The notes under the pieces are model-generated. The model had not been told where the DNA came from and ran no database searches. It saw nothing but the letters and a program-made list of their open reading frames with translations. Position numbers and translations under genes: made by a program. Shown in pieces: positions 61,771 to 64,000 of a stretch of DNA of 64,000 nt. Position 1 is the first letter of the stretch. The number at the start of each line of letters is the position of its first letter. The stretch is taken from positions 33,118,422 through 33,182,421 of the forward strand of contig NC_056538.1 in assembly GCF_910596095.1 (NCBI RefSeq), in the 5' to 3' direction. This stretch comes from Thunnus maccoyii (lineage: Eukaryota > Chordata > Actinopteri > Scombriformes > Scombridae).

Positions 61771-62477
61771 TTAATTCATGTCATGTGTTGAGGTTACAGG
61801 ACATCTCCTTGAAATAACATGAAGGAAAAGTAACACTGAGTGAGATTCAGCGCTAACGTTAGCAAGCTTGGCTAACAAGCTTTCACTTTCCGTGTGAAAT
61901 GTTGTGAAATTTAATGTTGTACAGGGACAGCTGTCTTAAATCTCTGATGATATATAACCATCGCTACGTGGGCTTGTTGAAAAAGAGGACAAAAACATTT
62001 TATATCAACATCCGTAGGATATCGGATTATGACGCCCCGGTCAGTAATACACTACAGAATTAACAGCGCATCTCCTAACAACACCCACAAATGTCAGTCA
62101 ACTGTTACCATGGGAACAGCCCAAAAAGGCTTAAAGCTTAGAAACTGCTTCCATAAAAATGTCCAAAAAATGGTGTATCCTCTTTTGAAAAATATTGTTT
62201 CCTTGCACAAAAAATATGGAGAATTTAAATTTCAGTTTGACTTTAATCAAGCATGAACTTGTGTAACCTTTGCCCAGTGTTGTGTAAGCTAGGCCAGTTT
62301 AACGCAATCTATTGAGTATTTTAGTCCAGTACATCTTAGCCTGGTCAAGTCCAGTTTATCAAATCTTGTCCTGAAATAAAACCCAAGCTAGTTTAGAGTC
62401 TGATATAATCTAGCCGTCCAGTCCAGTCTTAGATTCTCAAGCCCAGTTTAGACTGGTCCGGTCCGGTCCAGTCTGGT

Positions 62478-62620
62478 CTATGCAGCCACACAGTGGTTGG
62501 GCCTGCGGGACATGATGTATCCTCTCCTGCAGACGCAGCGGAAAGAGCCTTCAGTGTTCACACAGCGAGCGTTCACACACGGGAACTCCACACTGACGCC
62601 ATCCTCACATTCGTTTATAT
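62478..62620 (-). CDS. ltbp4: latent TGF-beta binding protein, last coding exon
   Basis: Begins after a good acceptor (gtttgcag) in phase 1 and ends at TAG, encoding 46 complete residues plus the shared codon. It is one calcium-binding EGF domain: DINECED, then six cysteines in the EGF pattern including CVNARCVNTEGSFRCVC, ending NHCVAA. LTBPs end in exactly such a cbEGF pair with a short tail. LTBPs are extracellular-matrix proteins that bind and store latent TGF-beta next to fibrillin microfibrils. The symbol ltbp4 is inferred from the human SHKBP1-LTBP4 neighbourhood; other LTBP paralogues are not excluded by 46 residues. Confidence 0.85.
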
Positions 62621-62870
62621 CTGCAAACACACACACAGATATATATTTAGATGTTTTTATTTACTTTGTCATTAATCGAATAAACTGTTTTATGTCAATA
62701 CTGGGTTTATAATGACAATAAAAGCAATAATCCATTGTCTATAGTATAAATTATCAGAATATTGAGGTTATTTTAGTTATTTTGTTGTAGCCTGGTGTCA
62801 TTTACATGTGATTAATCCAAGTAAACACAGTGAACAGTGTATGTAATGACACTGCTCTCTGTGGTATATA

Positions 62871-63702
62871 AACTTAGCACAAAAAGTAAGGAAATTTGTG
62901 TTTGGTAGATTATTTCTTTGTTGTAACAATGCTTCTTGGCAATAAATCTGAAAGCCTGTTTATTTCCCTTTTAAATGGTGCCACATTTGTAAGGAACATG
63001 CAGTTGTGGGATGAGCAGCAGAGCTGAGTATGTGGGTTGCGCCCATGAAAAATTTGCCAAATCTTCTCTGCCAATGCCAAACAGCTTATTCTGCCATTGA
63101 CTCTTGTTTGGTGTTTGGTGGATTGGATGATTGAAGTTTAAAGAAACAAGACAATTTAACAATTTATTCATTTAACAAACAGGAGCCTCAGTAGCGTGTG
63201 GAAGAACCATACACAGCCACAACAGCCTGGCACCTCCTCCTCATGCTGGTCATCAGCCTGGTCACACACTGCTGTGGGATGGCGTCCCATTCTTCAACCA
63301 GCATTTGTCGCAAGTCAGCCAACGTGGTTGTGTTGGTCACTCAAACAGCACGCCCAAGCTGATCCCACAAGTGTTCAATGGGGTTGAGGTCAGGACTGCT
63401 GAAAGGCCATTCCATCCTCTCCACTCCCAAATTCTAGAGGTAGTCTCTGATAAACCCCCACAAACTGACAAATGCTGGTTGAAGAATGGGATGCCATCCC
63501 GCAGCAAAGAGTCAATGGCGGAATAAGCTGTTTGCCATTGGCAGAGAAGATTTGGCATATTTTTCATGGGCGCAACCCACATACTCATCTCTGCTGCTCA
63601 TCCCACAAATGCATGTTCCTTTAAGATTTATTGCCGAGAAGCATTGTTACAGCAAAGAAATAATCTACCAAACACAAATTTCCTTACTTTTTGTGCTAAG
63701 TT
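62871..63702 (-). mobile_element. 832-bp Tc1-like transposon remnant in the last ltbp intron
   Basis: Ends aacttagcacaaaaagtaag and its inverse ctttttgtgctaagtt, flanked by TA at 62869-62870 and 63703-63704. The inverted arms run about 200 bases (to roughly 63100 and from roughly 63480), as in Tc1 elements with long terminal repeats. The ends match the MITE at 37835-38155. It sits between the two visible ltbp exons, on intronic sequence. Confidence 0.92.
63188..63440 (-). pseudogene. Tc1-like transposase, C-terminal remnant
   Basis: The minus-strand frame ending at 63188 reads RMEWPFSSPDLNPIEHLWD, the region of the third catalytic acid of Tc1/mariner transposases, followed by LGRAV, then an in-frame TGA near 63342, then DLRQMLVEEWDAIPQQ. 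The N-terminal DNA-binding half and the first catalytic residues are deleted. The element could only have moved with help from another copy. Confidence 0.9.
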
Positions 63703-63946
63703 TAGTATGAATCTCCTGTGGACAACAGATACAGTAAGAATCATTCACTGGTTTAATTAATTAGAGGAGTGAGAGTATAAAGTGGCATAAAATTGAAATA
63801 CTCAAGTACAAGTACCTTAAAATTGTACTTAAGGATGATACTTAGTATAATAAAGAATAATTCCCCAAATTATTCATAAAAGTCTGATCAGTTGACCCCT
63901 TCCTCTGATTGGACAGAACACGTGGAGGTGTGAGTGTAGTCCGTAC

Positions 63947-64000
63947 CTATACATGTCATTGAGGTCATGTCCAGTTCATAACCTTGGTAGCAGTCACAGG
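63947..64000 (-). CDS. ltbp4: latent TGF-beta binding protein, penultimate coding exon (partial)
   Basis: Cut by the window end. Reads CDCYQGYELDMTSMTCI, then one base and a GTACGG donor; joined to 62620 this gives TCIDINEC. The CDCF-GY-LD-xSMxC pattern is the C-terminal half of the EGF domain that precedes the last one in LTBPs. The rest of the gene lies beyond 64000. Confidence 0.85.

Noticed and set aside
1-64000. CRISPR-like or phage-like arrays
   Set aside because: The tandem repeats have no unique spacers of constant length, and the genome is a vertebrate's; they are minisatellites and microsatellites.

Overview
This is nuclear DNA of a ray-finned fish, probably a percomorph teleost. 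It shows split genes with GT-AG introns, very dense CA/GT, GA, CTA and GAT microsatellites, and many copies of short DNA-transposon relics and L2-type LINE pieces. No bacterial, organellar or plasmid features and no CRISPR array were seen.

Four protein-coding loci can be supported. (1) 6720-7766, minus: an uninterrupted reading frame for a class A G-protein-coupled receptor of the P2Y12/P2Y13/P2Y14/GPR87 group. (2) 20387-32333, plus: all 17 coding exons of shkbp1 (BTB/T1 plus WD-repeat protein, 881 residues predicted), with GT-AG junctions that all keep phase. (3) 35658-46683, minus: an estrogen-related nuclear receptor, 8 coding exons, 477 residues predicted, best matching a divergent teleost paralogue such as ERR-delta. 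(4) 62478-64000, minus: the last two exons of a latent TGF-beta binding protein, probably ltbp4, cut by the window edge. SHKBP1 and LTBP4 are neighbours in the human genome, so the block looks like conserved synteny with an ERR gene between them.

Layout: 1-6.2 kb is repeats (foldback element, GA tract, a dead LINE, a teleost interspersed repeat); 6.7-7.8 kb the receptor; 7.8-20.1 kb repeats arranged as two inverted pairs (10.6/16.5 kb and 13.9/22.0 kb, the second reaching into shkbp1 intron 3); 20.1-34 kb shkbp1; 35.2-47 kb the ERR gene, converging tail to tail on shkbp1; 47-62 kb gene-poor repeat DNA; 62.5 kb to the end ltbp, with a Tc1-like element in its last intron.

The genes do not form a pathway or operon. 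SHKBP1 is a cytoplasmic adaptor linked to EGF-receptor turnover, the ERR is a nuclear transcription factor, LTBP is an extracellular-matrix protein that holds latent TGF-beta, and the receptor is a membrane protein. The most interesting points are CA repeats beside weak 5' splice sites in both complete multi-exon genes, the divergent ERR, the nested transposons whose target sites can be read directly, and a 20-bp minisatellite split by a MITE. I found no clearly new biological system.
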